DNA of 64,000 nt from Saccharospirillaceae bacterium (GCA_022448365.1 JAKVCS010000004.1:62001-126000), one strand, 5' to 3'. Counted from the first letter of the stretch, positions 48,801-58,082 are shown. Numbers and translations are program-made. Notes: generated by a model not told the origin, from the sequence alone.

Positions 48801-51751
48801 AAGCGATGGCGGGGTTAAAGCTGGTTCGCATTAAGAAACAACCCATTTCGTCATTGGTTCGCCAGAAAAATGGTTTGTACGCCTATCAGACAGTGATTCG
48901 TGACGTTGAAATATCATCCGAAGATTTTGAGTTTGACCAGAACGGCGGCCAATACGCTCTGAACACGTCGGAACCTGGTGATTATCAGTTATCGCTGTAT
49001 TCCGCTAAGGATGAATTATTATCGCGCTTTGAATATAACGTCGCTGGCAGTGCTAACTTGGCCGGCCGGCTGGAGAAAAATGCTGAGCTTTCGATCCGCC
49101 TGAATAAACAGGATTACAAGGCCGGAGAAGAAATCGAAGTCAATATCATTGCGCCTTATTCCGGCTCTGGTCTGATCAGTATCGAAAGCAATACAGTGCA
49201 CGCGCAGAAATGGTTTACTTCCACCACCAATAGCTCGGTACAAACCATTCAGGTTCCACCGGGTCTAGAAGGCAATGCTTATGTCAATGTGGCATTTGTG
49301 CGTTCTCTGGATTCACAGGAAATATTCACCAGCCCGCTGAGCTATGCTGTCGTGCCATTCAATATCGATCGCAGTAGCCGGGTAATGGATATCAAGTTGC
49401 AGGCACCAAGTCGTGTAGAACCGGGGCAGAAAGTTACTGTTAACTACAGCTCTGATAAACCAGGCAATATTATTGTGTTTGCAGTGGATGAAGGGATTTT
49501 ACAGGTGGCCGATTATCAGCAGCCTAAACCGCTGAACCACTTTATGAAGAAAAGAGCTTTGCAGGTCAGCAGTTTCCAGATTCTCGATATGATTTTGCCG
49601 GAATACAGTGTATTCCGCGACCTTGCCGGTGTCGGTGGTGGTTCGCCGGTGGCCGACTTATTAGGCGCCAATCTTAACCCATTTGCCCGCACTTTGGATA
49701 AGCCTGCGGTGTTCTGGTCAGGAGTACTGGGCGTTGATGGTAAAACCCGCAGTACCGAATTTACGGTACCGGATTCATTTAGCGGCAATCTGAAAATTAT
49801 GGCCGTTGCAGCTAATGAATCGTCATTGGGTGTTGCCCAACAAGATACATTGGTGCGCGGATCGTTTGTATTGTCACCGAATGTACTCTCGGTGGCAGCA
49901 CCGGGTGACGAATTTGATGTTACGCTCGGCGTCGCGAACCTTGTTCCGGGAGCAGCGGATAACGGGAAGGTTCGTGTATCGCTGCAGTTATCCGACAATC
50001 TGGCGTTAGCTGATAGTAATGCGACAGCGGGTTTAACAACCGAATTAAACATCACGGAAGGCAACGAGGGGCGTACAGATTTCCGCATTAAAGCGCTGAA
50101 TAATCCCGGCGAAGGGCGATTGGTATTTACTGCTCAATACATTGATGAACAGGGTGTAGCGGGCAGAAAAACCAGCCGTGCGGCAACATTAAGTGTCAGA
50201 CCCGCGCAAACGTTCCGTACCCGCGTTAGTTCCGGGTTTGACGACAGTGGTCATGCTGAAACACAGTTGCCATATACCCTTTACCCGGACTTCGCTTCGC
50301 AGAGCATTTCGGCGTCATCCAGCCCGATGGTCATGGCGGGAGGCTTGAGCCAGTTCCTCGACAATTATCCGCATGGTTGTACCGAGCAGATTGTCAGTCG
50401 GGTGTTTCCTTGGCTTGGTCTGGCAGCATCACAAACCAATGCCGAGATGCAACAGAATACCCGCGATCATGTTAAGCGGGTGATTGGCACGTTATATTCA
50501 CGTCAGACCGGTGCAGGCGGATTTAATATGTGGCCGGGATATTATGGCAGTCATTTTGCCAGCCTGTATGCAACTCACTTTTTACTGGATGCCAAAGCGT
50601 ATGGTTATGCGGTAGAGAATGAACTGATCCGTTCTACTGTGGAATACCTGCGGCGTATTGCCCGTGAGCAGGCTGATGGTCTTGTGGCACAACGTCACCG
50701 TGCGATGGCAATTTATCTGCTGGCCCGGGCACAAGAAATGCCAACTAATTACCTGATTGATCTGCACGACACTCTGAAGTCACAGGGCGAGAGTTGGCAA
50801 AAAGATATAGCGGCGATGTATATAGCAGCCACTTACCAGTTACTACAAAAACACGATGAAGCGGCTGCGATGGTGGAGCAGTTTGGTTTTGACAATAAAG
50901 TGGAAGAACCAACCGATTTCCAGTCAGACCTGACGGTTAACGCACAGTATGTGTATCTGGTGTCGGCCCATTTCCCGGAAATTCAGCAACAGCTGGACGT
51001 AAAAAATACCATTATGCCTTTGTTACAACCGCTGATGCGTGGTCGTTTTAATACCATCAGTGCCTCGTATACCATTATGGCGTTACAAGCTTACAGTCGC
51101 CAGAATCGCAGACGTTATGGGGATGAAAACGCAGATATATTCCGTTTTATGGTTAAGGATCATAATGGCAAGGATATTCAGCTGAATAATCTGGCGCTAT
51201 CTTCGACGGTGATTTTTCCAACTGCGAATATTCCGTTGAACCAGAGCGCGCCAATATCTGGCGAGATCTTAATTCGTGGTGATAACCCGGTGTTTTACCA
51301 GGCCAGCCAATCGGGCTTCCCGGCAGTGATACCGGCTGCAGAAAACAGCAATCTGGAAGTGCTGCATCAGCTGCTGAATAAGAACGGTGATGAAATTACC
51401 TCGTTGAAACAGGGTGAAGAAGCCGTGGTACGTTTACGCATCCGTACTCTTAACGGCAGACAGGTTGATAACATTGCAGTGATTGATTTATTGCCGGGTG
51501 GTTTTGAAGTGATCCGTGAATCCGTACCCCGTCAGAGCAATAACTGGAACAGCGATTATGTGGATGTTCGTGAAGATCGAGTGATTTTTTATGGTGGATT
51601 CGATTCATCCGTTACGGAACTGGAATATCGTGTTAAAGCGACTGCTGCGGGTGAATTTGTGGTACCGCCGGCTTACGCTGAATCTATGTACAATCCGGAT
51701 ATCTGGTCGCAATCAGCACCGGCAAACATCACCGTCGTTAACGATGAATAA
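45866..51751 (+). CDS. yfhM: Bacterial alpha-2-macroglobulin (YfhM-like) protease inhibitor
   Basis: Giant periplasmic protease trap, 1961 residues, longer than the about 1650 of E. coli YfhM. The thioester motif CTEQ is intact (Cys1505, Gln1508, within YPHGCTEQIVSR), so covalent trapping of attacking proteases is expected. Upstream are repeated macroglobulin beta-sandwich domains, including SDRGIYRPGETV and FAVDEGILQVADY; downstream are the helical thioester domain and receptor-like domain. The N-terminus has no lipobox; a basic cytoplasmic tail and a TM anchor (about 60-75, LAFYFLLVIVFTGYQ) attach it to the inner membrane. pbpC follows after 17 bases, the classic pairing that suggests defence when the cell wall is breached. 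Confidence 0.96.
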   Translation: MTDSATQKKDGDSGKKGIVTRLLLILTAPLRMLFRILLGSVSWSAPTWLQWINEFRRAKPLAFYFLLVIVFTGYQHQYFYELYHKFWPQPLSVYAEVSVPELPGRHHSAEPKTLRLDFRFDKRSLSQREDKTSWSPSTAPLNRIGEQVTRGIRIFPEKAGVWHWDSQNTLIFTPKQHWPAGQEYEITLTPQLIQQDLQLAKTEYSFETHKFTAKIKDMELYNDPLDRSVKNLVATVSFSHPVQQQALHELISLQEKHDGMTAGRRFNFDVTFSDNGYDAYIKSAPIKLPQQEAYVFLTISNDVTNAAKTTTLGTQVTQKMLLPDTSSFMKVRDARSQIVRNEDNEPEQVITVSLTDHVSEDEVKQRLNMYSLPRHRSVGYIRENGYSNARKIRYELIPNAEPTSDVYNLRINEAGRKYLYLRVEKGLKSVSGFTMTNVYEDVLSTPEYPKELNIAGEGSLLSLTGDKTLSFSARGINEIRVSIYRLLDDQLNHFVTQTYGDIDELKFSNYSFSKYNLTRSFQKRLYLSGTSAKKVKYASLSLAQYLKNRMAGIFIIEADGYQTGRDYSVVKDKRIVMVTDLGIMVKKATNGQQFIYVQSVKTGKPVAGARVKLLGRNGIPIFSRTTNAKGQVTFASADRYRKERQPVAYLVNYGKDSAYLPYNRHQRRIDFSGFDIDGEYGGNESGKNLKGFLFSDRGIYRPGETVNLGVMVRQENMQVKAGIPLELSIHDPKGNVVLKERMAVPENGLFDLDMPTTAVTPTGNYKAHLYRVNKRGHTTVHLGQTNFSVEEFQPDSMKIRTELVPGISKGWFSLAQSETATDADLTAGPKSDLKAKVQLKNLFGTPAQDRRIEATIELKPVTFAFREFSDYRFTDPLRHNKARTGRLNQTLPGAQSDGDGMAEFDLSLQQFDKGTYRLTFYGEGYEPGGGRSVNAQSEILVSPLNILVGHKADGQLNYLKKDQQRHVHFIAVNPQLEKQAMAGLKLVRIKKQPISSLVRQKNGLYAYQTVIRDVEISSEDFEFDQNGGQYALNTSEPGDYQLSLYSAKDELLSRFEYNVAGSANLAGRLEKNAELSIRLNKQDYKAGEEIEVNIIAPYSGSGLISIESNTVHAQKWFTSTTNSSVQTIQVPPGLEGNAYVNVAFVRSLDSQEIFTSPLSYAVVPFNIDRSSRVMDIKLQAPSRVEPGQKVTVNYSSDKPGNIIVFAVDEGILQVADYQQPKPLNHFMKKRALQVSSFQILDMILPEYSVFRDLAGVGGGSPVADLLGANLNPFARTLDKPAVFWSGVLGVDGKTRSTEFTVPDSFSGNLKIMAVAANESSLGVAQQDTLVRGSFVLSPNVLSVAAPGDEFDVTLGVANLVPGAADNGKVRVSLQLSDNLALADSNATAGLTTELNITEGNEGRTDFRIKALNNPGEGRLVFTAQYIDEQGVAGRKTSRAATLSVRPAQTFRTRVSSGFDDSGHAETQLPYTLYPDFASQSISASSSPMVMAGGLSQFLDNYPHGCTEQIVSRVFPWLGLAASQTNAEMQQNTRDHVKRVIGTLYSRQTGAGGFNMWPGYYGSHFASLYATHFLLDAKAYGYAVENELIRSTVEYLRRIAREQADGLVAQRHRAMAIYLLARAQEMPTNYLIDLHDTLKSQGESWQKDIAAMYIAATYQLLQKHDEAAAMVEQFGFDNKVEEPTDFQSDLTVNAQYVYLVSAHFPEIQQQLDVKNTIMPLLQPLMRGRFNTISASYTIMALQAYSRQNRRRYGDENADIFRFMVKDHNGKDIQLNNLALSSTVIFPTANIPLNQSAPISGEILIRGDNPVFYQASQSGFPAVIPAAENSNLEVLHQLLNKNGDEITSLKQGEEAVVRLRIRTLNGRQVDNIAVIDLLPGGFEVIRESVPRQSNNWNSDYVDVREDRVIFYGGFDSSVTELEYRVKATAAGEFVVPPAYAESMYNPDIWSQSAPANITVVNDE

Positions 51752-51768
51752 TCGGTTGGATTAAATCC

Positions 51769-54174
51769 GTGAAACGTTTTTTCCGGGTTGCGGTGACGGG
51801 CAGTTTGTCAGTCGCTATGCTGTTATGGCTGGCTCTGGTGTTATTGCCTAAACCGACGCTGTTTGCCTGGCAAAGCTGGTCAACGGCTTATTATGATCAG
51901 AATAATGAACTGCTGAAGCTAACACTGGCAGACGACGATCGCTATCGTCTGCCGCTGGCGCTGGATGAAATCAGTCCGCAGATTCGCGAGGCTACTACCC
52001 TGTACGAAGATCAGTATTTTGATCATCACTTTGGCGTTAACCTAGTTGCGTTATGGCGGGCATTTGTTACCACTTATGTAAATAATGATCGACGTGTTGG
52101 CGGTTCAACCATCACCATGCAGGTTGCCCGTCATGCTTTCCGGATTGAGTCCCGTACTATCGCCGGGAAAATTCAGCAGATTGTTGCTGCGATCTGGATT
52201 GAATTACATTACAACAAAGCTGAAATTCTTGCGGCTTATCTGAATTCAGTTTCTTATGGCGGTAACATCGAAGGTATTGGTGCTGCCAGTCTGATTTATT
52301 TTCATAAGCACGCACGTGATCTGAATCTGAGTGAAGCCATGGCATTGGCAGTGGTGCCACAAAACCCAGTTAAACGTAATCCTCAGACGACCAGTGGTTA
52401 TCGTAATATGTTGCGGGCGCGCGATATTCTCTATCGGCGCTGGCTGACTATTGCGTCCCAAACAGCGGAAGAGTCGATTGAAAAAAGTCAGGAAAATAAC
52501 CACGAAAACTCAGAGAAAATACGGTTGGTAAAATTGTGGATGTCGTTACCCTTACAGGTATACCGCAGTGCAGATCTGCCATTTCGTGCACCACACTTTA
52601 TCCGTTACCTTGATCAGCGTTATCGCTATTTAAGCGGAAATATCAAAACCACATTAACACTGGCACACCAGCAACAACTGGAAAAACACATTCATGCCTG
52701 GGTCGAATCTCAGCATGATTTGGGGATTCACAATGCCGGAGCGGTGTTGGTGAATAACCACAATCATAATATTGAAGCCTGGGTTGGCTCGGCAGATTTT
52801 AATAACCGCGATATCCTCGGTCAGGTTGATATTGTTACCGCAAAACGATCACCAGGCTCGACCCTGAAGCCGTTTGTGTATGGTCTGGCGATGGATCAGG
52901 GATTAATACACCCGCAAACGCTACTGAAAGACGTTCCAAAGCGGTATGGTGCCTATACGCCGGAGAACTACGACAAACAATTTGCCGGACCAGTGACGGC
53001 CACTGATGCATTAATTACCAGTCGTAACGTACCGGCGGTATCGCTGGCGACGCAGCTAACCAGTCCAGGGTTTTATCCATGGCTACAGCAGGTCGGCATT
53101 GCCCATCTTAAAACTGAAAAACACTATGGCATGTCACTGGTATTGGGTGGACTGGATGTCAGCATGCTTGAACTGGCGCAGCTGTATACGATGTTGTCAT
53201 CGGCAGGAGAATTACGACCATTAAATACGGTGCTGGATTCTGACATCAATGCCAGCGAGTTGAAGTCAGCCAGTCGGCGGTTATTAAGCCCGGAAAGTGC
53301 CTGGCTGGTACTGAATATGTTGCAGCAGAACCCGGCGCCCGGATACAACCTGGCGCAACAAATGGTTGTCCGCAACCGTGCAAAAATTGGCTGGAAAACC
53401 GGTACCTCATACGCCTTTCGTGATGCCTGGGCCGCTGGGGCCAATGAGGATTATACTCTCATTGTCTGGGTGGGTAATTTTGATGGAAAAGGCAACCCGA
53501 ACTTTATTGGGCGCTCCGCTGCGGGGCCATTATTTTTTAATATAATGCGCACCTTGTCGCCGGTTTCGGATTCTGAAAAGCGCTATCACAGTATCGATCT
53601 GAACTTACAGCAGGTGAATATTTGCGAACCAACCGGTAAGCTGCCAGAAACATACTGCCCCAGGCAAAAATCCGGGTGGTTTATCCCTGGCGTCTCACCC
53701 ATTGCCACATCAGATGTTTTCCGGGCAGTACCCATTGATATTCGCACGGGTAAGCGCGCCTGTTATCACACTCATGGGAAAACCCGGCTTGAGATTTATG
53801 AATTCTGGCCTTCGGATATTCGTCAGATATTTTCCATGGCGGGGATTCAGCGACGTCAGCCTCCGGCGGCTCCGGCTGAATGTGCATTAACCTCGGCGTA
53901 TATCGGTGTTGCTCCACAAATCACATCGCCAGTTGCCGGGCTTGAATATCAACTTCGTCTGAATACACGTGGTGAGCAGGTAATCCCTTTGCAGGTCACG
54001 CTGGATGCTGATGCATCCCATGCTTATTGGTTTGCTGACAATGAATTTATTGGCCAGAGCAAGGATAACGAAACCTTATTCTGGGATGCTCGCCCAGGTC
54101 AATATCGTTTAACCGTGACAGATGATCGTGGATTAACGGATGAACAAATACTGTCGGTACGGGCATTACAATAA
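51769..54174 (+). CDS. pbpC: Penicillin-binding protein 1C
   Basis: Bifunctional peptidoglycan glycosyltransferase/transpeptidase-like protein, 801 residues, GTG start. TM anchor (6-27); GT51 domain with catalytic Glu80 in YEDQYFDHHFG and GGSTITMQVAR; transpeptidase fold with Ser364-x-x-Lys367 (PGSTLKPF), SRN at 418-420 and KTG at 543-545; and a C-terminal BiPBP_C beta domain (about 700-800). All key residues are present. It is paired with the alpha-2-macroglobulin gene, as in E. coli and many other proteobacteria, and may repair the wall at damage sites. Confidence 0.96.
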   Translation: MKRFFRVAVTGSLSVAMLLWLALVLLPKPTLFAWQSWSTAYYDQNNELLKLTLADDDRYRLPLALDEISPQIREATTLYEDQYFDHHFGVNLVALWRAFVTTYVNNDRRVGGSTITMQVARHAFRIESRTIAGKIQQIVAAIWIELHYNKAEILAAYLNSVSYGGNIEGIGAASLIYFHKHARDLNLSEAMALAVVPQNPVKRNPQTTSGYRNMLRARDILYRRWLTIASQTAEESIEKSQENNHENSEKIRLVKLWMSLPLQVYRSADLPFRAPHFIRYLDQRYRYLSGNIKTTLTLAHQQQLEKHIHAWVESQHDLGIHNAGAVLVNNHNHNIEAWVGSADFNNRDILGQVDIVTAKRSPGSTLKPFVYGLAMDQGLIHPQTLLKDVPKRYGAYTPENYDKQFAGPVTATDALITSRNVPAVSLATQLTSPGFYPWLQQVGIAHLKTEKHYGMSLVLGGLDVSMLELAQLYTMLSSAGELRPLNTVLDSDINASELKSASRRLLSPESAWLVLNMLQQNPAPGYNLAQQMVVRNRAKIGWKTGTSYAFRDAWAAGANEDYTLIVWVGNFDGKGNPNFIGRSAAGPLFFNIMRTLSPVSDSEKRYHSIDLNLQQVNICEPTGKLPETYCPRQKSGWFIPGVSPIATSDVFRAVPIDIRTGKRACYHTHGKTRLEIYEFWPSDIRQIFSMAGIQRRQPPAAPAECALTSAYIGVAPQITSPVAGLEYQLRLNTRGEQVIPLQVTLDADASHAYWFADNEFIGQSKDNETLFWDARPGQYRLTVTDDRGLTDEQILSVRALQ

Positions 54175-54328
54175 TTTGTCCGTTGCTATGCATTTCCCTG
54201 GGTTATTTTATTTCTGGAATTACTCGATATCGCTAATGAAACTCTGATTTTTAAGACTTTAACTGATTAGGTAATAGCAATATCGATGATTATTGAACGG
54301 AATTTGTTGCGGTATCCGCTGCACTTTC

Positions 54329-54556
54329 TCAGATACCCTGAGTGCTTAGCAGCGCTGAGGTTAACAGTGAACCGGCAGTAGGATAGATCAGTCGAAAGTT
54401 AGTTTCTGTCTGACATTTTTGTTCATATAACCAGTTCAGTACCAGCGTTGCTGGTAGTAACAACCACAGATGTTGCCACTGAATAACTGCAACACAGGCA
54501 ATGGTCATCATGATGTAAGCCGCCAGACTGCGGACGATTGCAGCTTTTGTCATCAT
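54329..54556 (-). CDS. Hypothetical small inner-membrane protein
   Basis: 75 residues with hydrophobic stretches at about 9-24 and 29-43, then a polar tail. There is no family I recognise. The ribosome-binding site is weak (CGGGA before the ATGATG). It might be an ATP synthase subunit I-like or transport accessory protein by look, but nothing supports that. It lies alone between pbpC (convergent) and the barrel-like gene. Confidence 0.45.
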   Translation of the reverse strand: MMTKAAIVRSLAAYIMMTIACVAVIQWQHLWLLLPATLVLNWLYEQKCQTETNFRLIYPTAGSLLTSALLSTQGI

Positions 54557-54664
54557 TTTTTCCCGAGTGGAATAAGGTTGACCATGAGAATAAGACAGTT
54601 ATATGTCATTTTTATTGCAGCAGCGGTTTGTGATCATGCCAGAAATTCCGACTGAGATAGTCAA

Positions 54665-55075
54665 TCAGAAGCTCAGATTCAGCCCGAGGTAACTGCTGTT
54701 TTCGCCTTCACGCCATTGCCAGCCGGTTTCCAGGTACCTAAGCCAGGTAACCCCTGCCTGTACCGAGCGATGGCCTGACAGGTTAATCGAACCACCCACA
54801 AATGCGCTGGAATAACTGCCTGCCAGTGGCAGTACCCAGTCGAGGCTGAGATCGGTTTTAGTGTAATCGTCCGGCAGTGATGATTTCCCCAGTGACGGGC
54901 TGTAACTGAGGTAGCTGCGCCAGAACAGATCCGGGTCTTCATTGTGGTAGCCCACGCGGAAACCATCCTGTTGGCGTAATGAATGGTTAAAACCCTGCGC
55001 AAAATAAAACGCTTCTGTCGGGATGCTGAGACTTAAACCGAATAATAATGCTGATACCGTTTTAGCTCTGGTCAT
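54665..55075 (-). CDS. Small exported beta-barrel-like protein
   Basis: 136 residues: signal peptide TRAKTVSALLFGLSLSIPTEA, then amphipathic strands (DLFWRSYLSYSPSL, KTDLSLDWVLPL, SSAFVGGSINLSG, SVQAGVTWLRYLE) and a terminal Phe (SSYLGLNLSF). This is the look of a small outer-membrane protein. Its start overlaps the DUF523 stop by four bases (ATGA), and cmoM is upstream of that, so all three are one transcript. I do not recognise the family. Confidence 0.65.
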   Translation of the reverse strand: MTRAKTVSALLFGLSLSIPTEAFYFAQGFNHSLRQQDGFRVGYHNEDPDLFWRSYLSYSPSLGKSSLPDDYTKTDLSLDWVLPLAGSYSSAFVGGSINLSGHRSVQAGVTWLRYLETGWQWREGENSSYLGLNLSF

Positions 55076-55572
55076 GGTGGTGTTCCATCGTGATCTGCAA
55101 CGTGACGCAGGTAATCCATTAATTGAGGAAACGTTTCCGGACTAAAGCAGCGAATCTGGTTGGCTTCCAATAACTCCACCGTGACGCCCATACCTGCGAT
55201 CAGAGTACCGTTAAACTCGCCGTTGTAAATCTGCTGCGAGCCGCAAGATGGTGACCGTGCTGCCATCAGAGCCGCTACAACACGATGCTGCTGTGCCAGT
55301 GCCAGTGCCAGCGTCTTCTTTGCGCCCTGATAAAAGGCCTCGCTGACGTCGTCACCGTCACAGGTAATCACCCGACCATCACGGATTTCTGCGGCGGGGC
55401 GTGGGGTCGGTAATCCGCCAGCGACTTCCGGACAAGCACCAATCACGCGACCTTGCTGCTGCCATTGAAGCAGTTGTTGCTGAAAGGTCCGTACCTTGCT
55501 GTCGTTGGCCTTGCCGTCATAGCGTACCGGCTGTCCCAACAAGCAGGCACTGATCAGAATTTTCCAGCTCAT
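55072..55572 (-). CDS. DUF523 family protein
   Basis: 166 residues with the DUF523 signature: ILISACLLGQPVRYDG near the start, GACPEVAGGLPTPRPAAEI, and the cysteine motif LMAARSPSCGSQQIYNG. The conserved cysteines (SACLLG, ACPE, SPSCG) suggest metal or thiol chemistry; the function is not established. It overlaps cmoM by four bases upstream and the barrel-like gene by four bases downstream. Confidence 0.88.
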   Translation of the reverse strand: MSWKILISACLLGQPVRYDGKANDSKVRTFQQQLLQWQQQGRVIGACPEVAGGLPTPRPAAEIRDGRVITCDGDDVSEAFYQGAKKTLALALAQQHRVVAALMAARSPSCGSQQIYNGEFNGTLIAGMGVTVELLEANQIRCFSPETFPQLMDYLRHVADHDGTPP

Positions 55573-56363
55573 TGTTTCTGCGCCATAAAATGAACGTAAC
55601 GGCCCAGACGACGATAGGGTTCTTGCAGACCAAACTCCAGATCACTCTGATTGACCTTGTCCTGGCCAATACGTTCGCGGATCTTCTGGTGCATGTGATC
55701 GTGGACACACCGAATGCCACGCCAGCGTTTAAGCTCGAAGCCTAGTTGCTGCAGGTGTTGCTGGATGTCGTCCGGATCGAGAGGGTGTTGAGGAGCATTC
55801 CCTGACTGGCGCAGGTGCTGGTTGGCTGATGCTGGGGCATGGGTACGGCCATTCATCAGCTGGCGCCATTGATGGCCATGCAGGTTATAAAACATCAGCG
55901 ATAACCAGCCACCGGATTTAACACGGTCGGCCAGCAATCGCAGTGCTGCAAATGGTTGTTCCAGCCATTCCAGTACCGCGTGATTTAACACGATATCGTA
56001 TTGCTGCGGGAATTCATGAGCGCACTGCTGGAGACCGCACTGTTTGCTGATCAACGGTAATTGCTCTGCGGCAAACTGATCACGGGCCAATGCCAGCATT
56101 TCTGCCGAAATATCACACAGGCTGACGTGTGCCTGTCGCTGCGCCAGGTGCAAGCTGAACTGCCCCTGACCTCCGCCAATATCCAGCACCTGACTGTTCT
56201 GTAACGCGATGTTCAGGTCGGAAAAATCCTGACGTAACGCCGCCAGGCGCAACTGGCCTCTGGGCGTTGCGTAAATGGTGCGGTTGAAGCGCTGCGCCAG
56301 ATCATCGAAATTACGATCTTGCATTAACTTATTGTTGGCGGGTGGTGCCTGATATTTTGCCAT
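55569..56363 (-). CDS. cmoM: CmoM, tRNA 5-carboxymethoxyuridine methyltransferase
   Basis: SAM-dependent methyltransferase that esterifies cmo5U34 of tRNA to mcmo5U. Residues from QDRNFDDLAQRFNRTIYATPRG onward align closely in character with E. coli CmoM (formerly SmtA). The SAM motif VLDIGGGQGQFS, LNHAVLEWLEQP and SLMFYNLHGHQWRQL are diagnostic. The frame begins 13 residues before the usual MQDRNF; ATG 56363 gives 264 residues, and the internal MQDRN start at 56324 is equally plausible. It heads a three-gene overlapping transcript and is divergent from the GGEEF gene. Confidence 0.92.
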   Translation of the reverse strand: MAKYQAPPANNKLMQDRNFDDLAQRFNRTIYATPRGQLRLAALRQDFSDLNIALQNSQVLDIGGGQGQFSLHLAQRQAHVSLCDISAEMLALARDQFAAEQLPLISKQCGLQQCAHEFPQQYDIVLNHAVLEWLEQPFAALRLLADRVKSGGWLSLMFYNLHGHQWRQLMNGRTHAPASANQHLRQSGNAPQHPLDPDDIQQHLQQLGFELKRWRGIRCVHDHMHQKIRERIGQDKVNQSDLEFGLQEPYRRLGRYVHFMAQKQ

Positions 56364-56551
56364 ATTGCCCGGATCTTATTTGCTTATAGATACCATTGTA
56401 TCAGAGGACATTCGGCAAAAAGCGCCAGGGTAATGCCATCCATGTGCCGTCACTCAACTGATATAACACAAAGTTAAACAAATTTACGCGCGAATCATTA
56501 GGGAACTGCTAGACTCAAGGCTATCTTTCGGCCAAAGGAATTCGTCAGTTT

Positions 56552-57388
56552 ATGAGCGAAGCGCTTTCATCGCAGCCTTCCGATAAGCAACAAGCTGATA
56601 ATAAACGCCCGCACGGTAACCAGTGTCCGGCCGGTGACAATTGTGCTTACTACGAGGAAGTAATCAGTTTACGAACTGAAGTTATCTCAGATCCGCTTAC
56701 CGGACTCTATAATGTTCGCTACTTTCGACAGGCGCTGGAGCAGGAGCTGGAACGAACCCGACGCACACTGATATCCAGTGCCATTATGATGATCGACCTC
56801 GATCACTTTAAGCAGATAAACGATACCCACGGACATGAAGTTGGCAATCTGGTGTTAAAACAAACCGCCAGATTGATTCGTGACTCCACCCGCAAGCTCG
56901 ATATTCAGTGCCGTTACGGTGGCGAAGAATTTGTAGTGATTTTACCCACCACCGAATTGATGCTGGCAGCCCATGTCGCTGAGCGACTGCGCGAGAGTAT
57001 TGAGACAACACCGGTATTTCTCGCCGATGATGATTACATCAGCGTAACAGCCAGTATCGGCCTGGCGCTGCACAGCGCTGATGCACCGCTGAGCGCGACT
57101 GAATTAATCAATATTGCCGATGAACAGCTGTATCGGGCGAAAGAGCAGGGGCGTAACCGGGTGTGTTACCCACGGGTGGAGGTGCCGGAAACACAAGTTT
57201 CCGGTGACGAAAAAGACGCCTTGGGGTCTATGTTTGGTGGCCACGAAGAAACCGGCAGTTCTGATGATACTGCTTCTCAGGTGTGGGCTGAGAGCGAAAT
57301 GATTAATGCCGGTTTTTCCGGCATCGAAAGTGATGATCATGAGGACGATTTTATTGCTGATGATGATGGCGAGCAGTGGATGCAATAG
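56552..57388 (+). CDS. Soluble GGEEF diguanylate cyclase with acidic tail
   Basis: 278 residues, no TM. The GGDEF domain (about 43-205) has DPLTGLYNVRYF, IDLDHFKQIND, GGEEF at 123-127 and an RKLD inhibitory site at 114-117 with the correct five-residue gap. A short N-terminal region contains CPAGDNC (Cys25, Cys31), a possible metal or redox site. The last 70 residues are very acidic and unstructured (SDDHEDDFIADDDGEQ). There is no other sensor domain, so the N-terminal cysteines are the only visible input. The ATG follows an AAAGGAAT ribosome-binding site. Confidence 0.92.
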   Translation: MSEALSSQPSDKQQADNKRPHGNQCPAGDNCAYYEEVISLRTEVISDPLTGLYNVRYFRQALEQELERTRRTLISSAIMMIDLDHFKQINDTHGHEVGNLVLKQTARLIRDSTRKLDIQCRYGGEEFVVILPTTELMLAAHVAERLRESIETTPVFLADDDYISVTASIGLALHSADAPLSATELINIADEQLYRAKEQGRNRVCYPRVEVPETQVSGDEKDALGSMFGGHEETGSSDDTASQVWAESEMINAGFSGIESDDHEDDFIADDDGEQWMQ

Positions 57389-57460
57389 CCAGCGGCAGAT
57401 CAGTGACGCGGTATCTGACCGTTCAGCAGAGCCATCCCCCGACCATTAAATAGCCCTCTG

Positions 57461-57910
57461 CTATTTCTGTTTTGCCAGCCAGCGATCCAGTGAGTTGGCA
57501 AAACTTTGCTTATCCCGATCTGAAAACGGCGCCGGGCCACCACTTTGAATACCGCTGGAACGCATCGTCTCCATAAAATCACGCATGTTCAGTTTTTGCC
57601 GAATAGTTTCTGGTGAATAGGCTTCACCGCGGTTATTAATAGCCTCTACCTGGTTTTCCATAACCTCGGCTGCCAAGGGAATATCCTGGGTGATGACCAG
57701 ATCTGACTGGCGAGCTTGCTGCACAATAAAATTATCGGCGACATCGAACCCTGCTTCGACCTGTATGCATTGAATAAAGGGCGACGGTGGCAGCGGAATC
57801 GTATGGTTGGCAACAAAACGGGTAGTGATTTCGGTACGGATAGCAGCACGACAGATAATTTCTCTGACGGCTTTCGGAGTAGCATCTGCATCAACCCAGA
57901 TGGTGGTCAT
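57461..57910 (-). CDS. yaiI: UPF0178 family protein YaiI (DUF188)
   Basis: 149 residues beginning TTIWVDADATPKAVREII, the family hallmark, with VITQDIPLA and the NNRGEAYSPETI motif. This is a PIN-like fold family with conserved Asp residues suggestive of nuclease chemistry, but the function is not established. Convergent with the GGEEF gene. Confidence 0.92.
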   Translation of the reverse strand: MTTIWVDADATPKAVREIICRAAIRTEITTRFVANHTIPLPPSPFIQCIQVEAGFDVADNFIVQQARQSDLVITQDIPLAAEVMENQVEAINNRGEAYSPETIRQKLNMRDFMETMRSSGIQSGGPAPFSDRDKQSFANSLDRWLAKQK

Positions 57911-58082
57911 AATAGTGCCTGTTTCAATTTAGCGGATGCAGCAATGTACCTGACAGCGGCGAGGCTGTCACAATCTGGCGCAAATGCACCCGAAATTTTT
58001 GTCCTGATACCACCTGTGCATTTACTGGCGTCGGGAGCATAGTGCGCAACAATTAAAGAACAATAAAACCGAGGGCGTAACT

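Noticed and set aside
49516-50088. 190-residue minus-strand frame inside the alpha-2-macroglobulin gene
   Set aside because: Lies wholly antisense to well-conserved coding sequence; Ser/Pro/Arg composition of a shadow frame and no start signal.
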